Assembly: GCA_014529385.2 (NCBI GenBank)
Contig: CM043958.1
Span: 153,878,793-153,942,792 of the forward strand
Origin: Adiantum capillus-veneris
Lineage: Eukaryota; Streptophyta; Polypodiopsida; Polypodiales; Pteridaceae
Direction: 5' to 3'
DNA length: 64,000 nucleotides
Shown: piece after piece, positions 63,730 through 64,000 of the stretch
Position numbering within the stretch: position 1 is the first letter of the stretch
Layout of the letters: every line of letters starts with the position of its first letter
Program-made: the position numbers and the translations under genes
The notes under the pieces: generated by a model
The model's input: the letters and a program-made list of their open reading frames with translations, nothing else
Database searches by the model: none
What the model was told of the DNA's origin: nothing

Positions 63730-64000
63730 GTCTATCTCTCTCTTTCTCCCTCTCTTTCTCTCCATGGATGTGGCATTAGGTTAGAAATATTTCAATGTCA
63801 CAGTGCCTCAGAATGGAGGCAGGCATGTAATGTGCACAGTAATCTCTCAAGCAAGGAGCTGCTATGAAGAGCTGTTGAGCAAGAAGCATAATAAAGAAGC
63901 TCTTAAAAAAAGAAGCTCTTCTTTAAAGCACTCTAGAGAAGCGGGAGCACTCTTGCACTGTGCACACCATAAAATGGTGGCTTCACTTCCAACCGTAGCT
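63522..64000 (+). mobile_element. MITE-like TIR element, copy 2 (runs to window end)
   Basis: Left inverted end AAGAGCAATTGTTGTAAGTG at 63522; right end at about 63963-64000 (CCACCATTTT...TACGGTTGG on the minus strand), with the last few bases beyond the window. The interior matches copy 1 in inverse orientation and includes a (CT)n run (63690-63724). Confidence 0.75.

Overview
The window looks like nuclear DNA of a land plant with a large, repeat-rich genome. The evidence is plant Ty1/copia and Ty3/gypsy retrotransposons with initiator-Met tRNA primer sites, a CACTA (En/Spm) transposon of plant type, telomere-like TTTAGGG motifs inside LTRs, long GA/CT/CA microsatellites, and one host gene with plant-like GT-AG introns. 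The species cannot be fixed; a fern or another large-genome lineage is only a guess.

The only convincing host gene is a YtqB/rRNA_methylase-type SAM-dependent methyltransferase on the plus strand. Its exons lie at about 41110-41176, 41334-41526, 42374-42447, 49792-49947 and 50049-50193, with matching splice phases and the family motifs DATCGNG, CHSR and FNLGYLPGG. Its 7.3-kb third intron holds a complete non-autonomous LTR element (43443-47204, 5-bp target duplication GATAG) plus fragments of other retroelements. The 5' end (transit peptide and start codon) was not located.

Layout. 1-2.1 kb: a decayed element-like ORF kept in one frame but carrying many stops. 2.6-7.0 kb: a Ty3/gypsy reverse transcriptase split by a nested 2.96-kb Ty1/copia element (target duplication GATAT). 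7-10 kb: mostly uncharacterised. 10.15-15.37 kb: a minus-strand CACTA transposase gene and its terminal region, with a TIR element nested in it. 15.4-19.1 kb: uncharacterised DNA with a degenerate tandem repeat. 19.1-28.8 kb: plus-strand gypsy remnants that keep gag and part of protease. 28.8-40.1 kb: a minus-strand gypsy element X split by a full-length minus-strand chromovirus Y (31198-39544, target duplication GATAC). 40.14-40.91 kb: an LTR related to the intronic element. 40.9-50.2 kb: the methyltransferase gene. 50.2-52.5 kb: no recognised feature apart from a microsatellite. 52.5-58.57 kb: two more minus-strand gypsy remnants, W and V. 58.57-64.0 kb: a CACTA end, a 3.4-kb gene-like stretch of unknown identity between two copies of the CACTA subterminal region, and an inverted counterpart of the 13.75-15.3 kb region.

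Nearly all element ORFs are broken, and many stops and lost catalytic residues look like C-to-T (or G-to-A) changes, as expected for methylated, silenced elements. No operon-like or defence-like system is visible. The observations most worth following are the methyltransferase gene with its nested intron, the non-autonomous LTR element, the hairpin-bearing CACTA ends, and the unidentified gene-like stretch at 59-62.3 kb.
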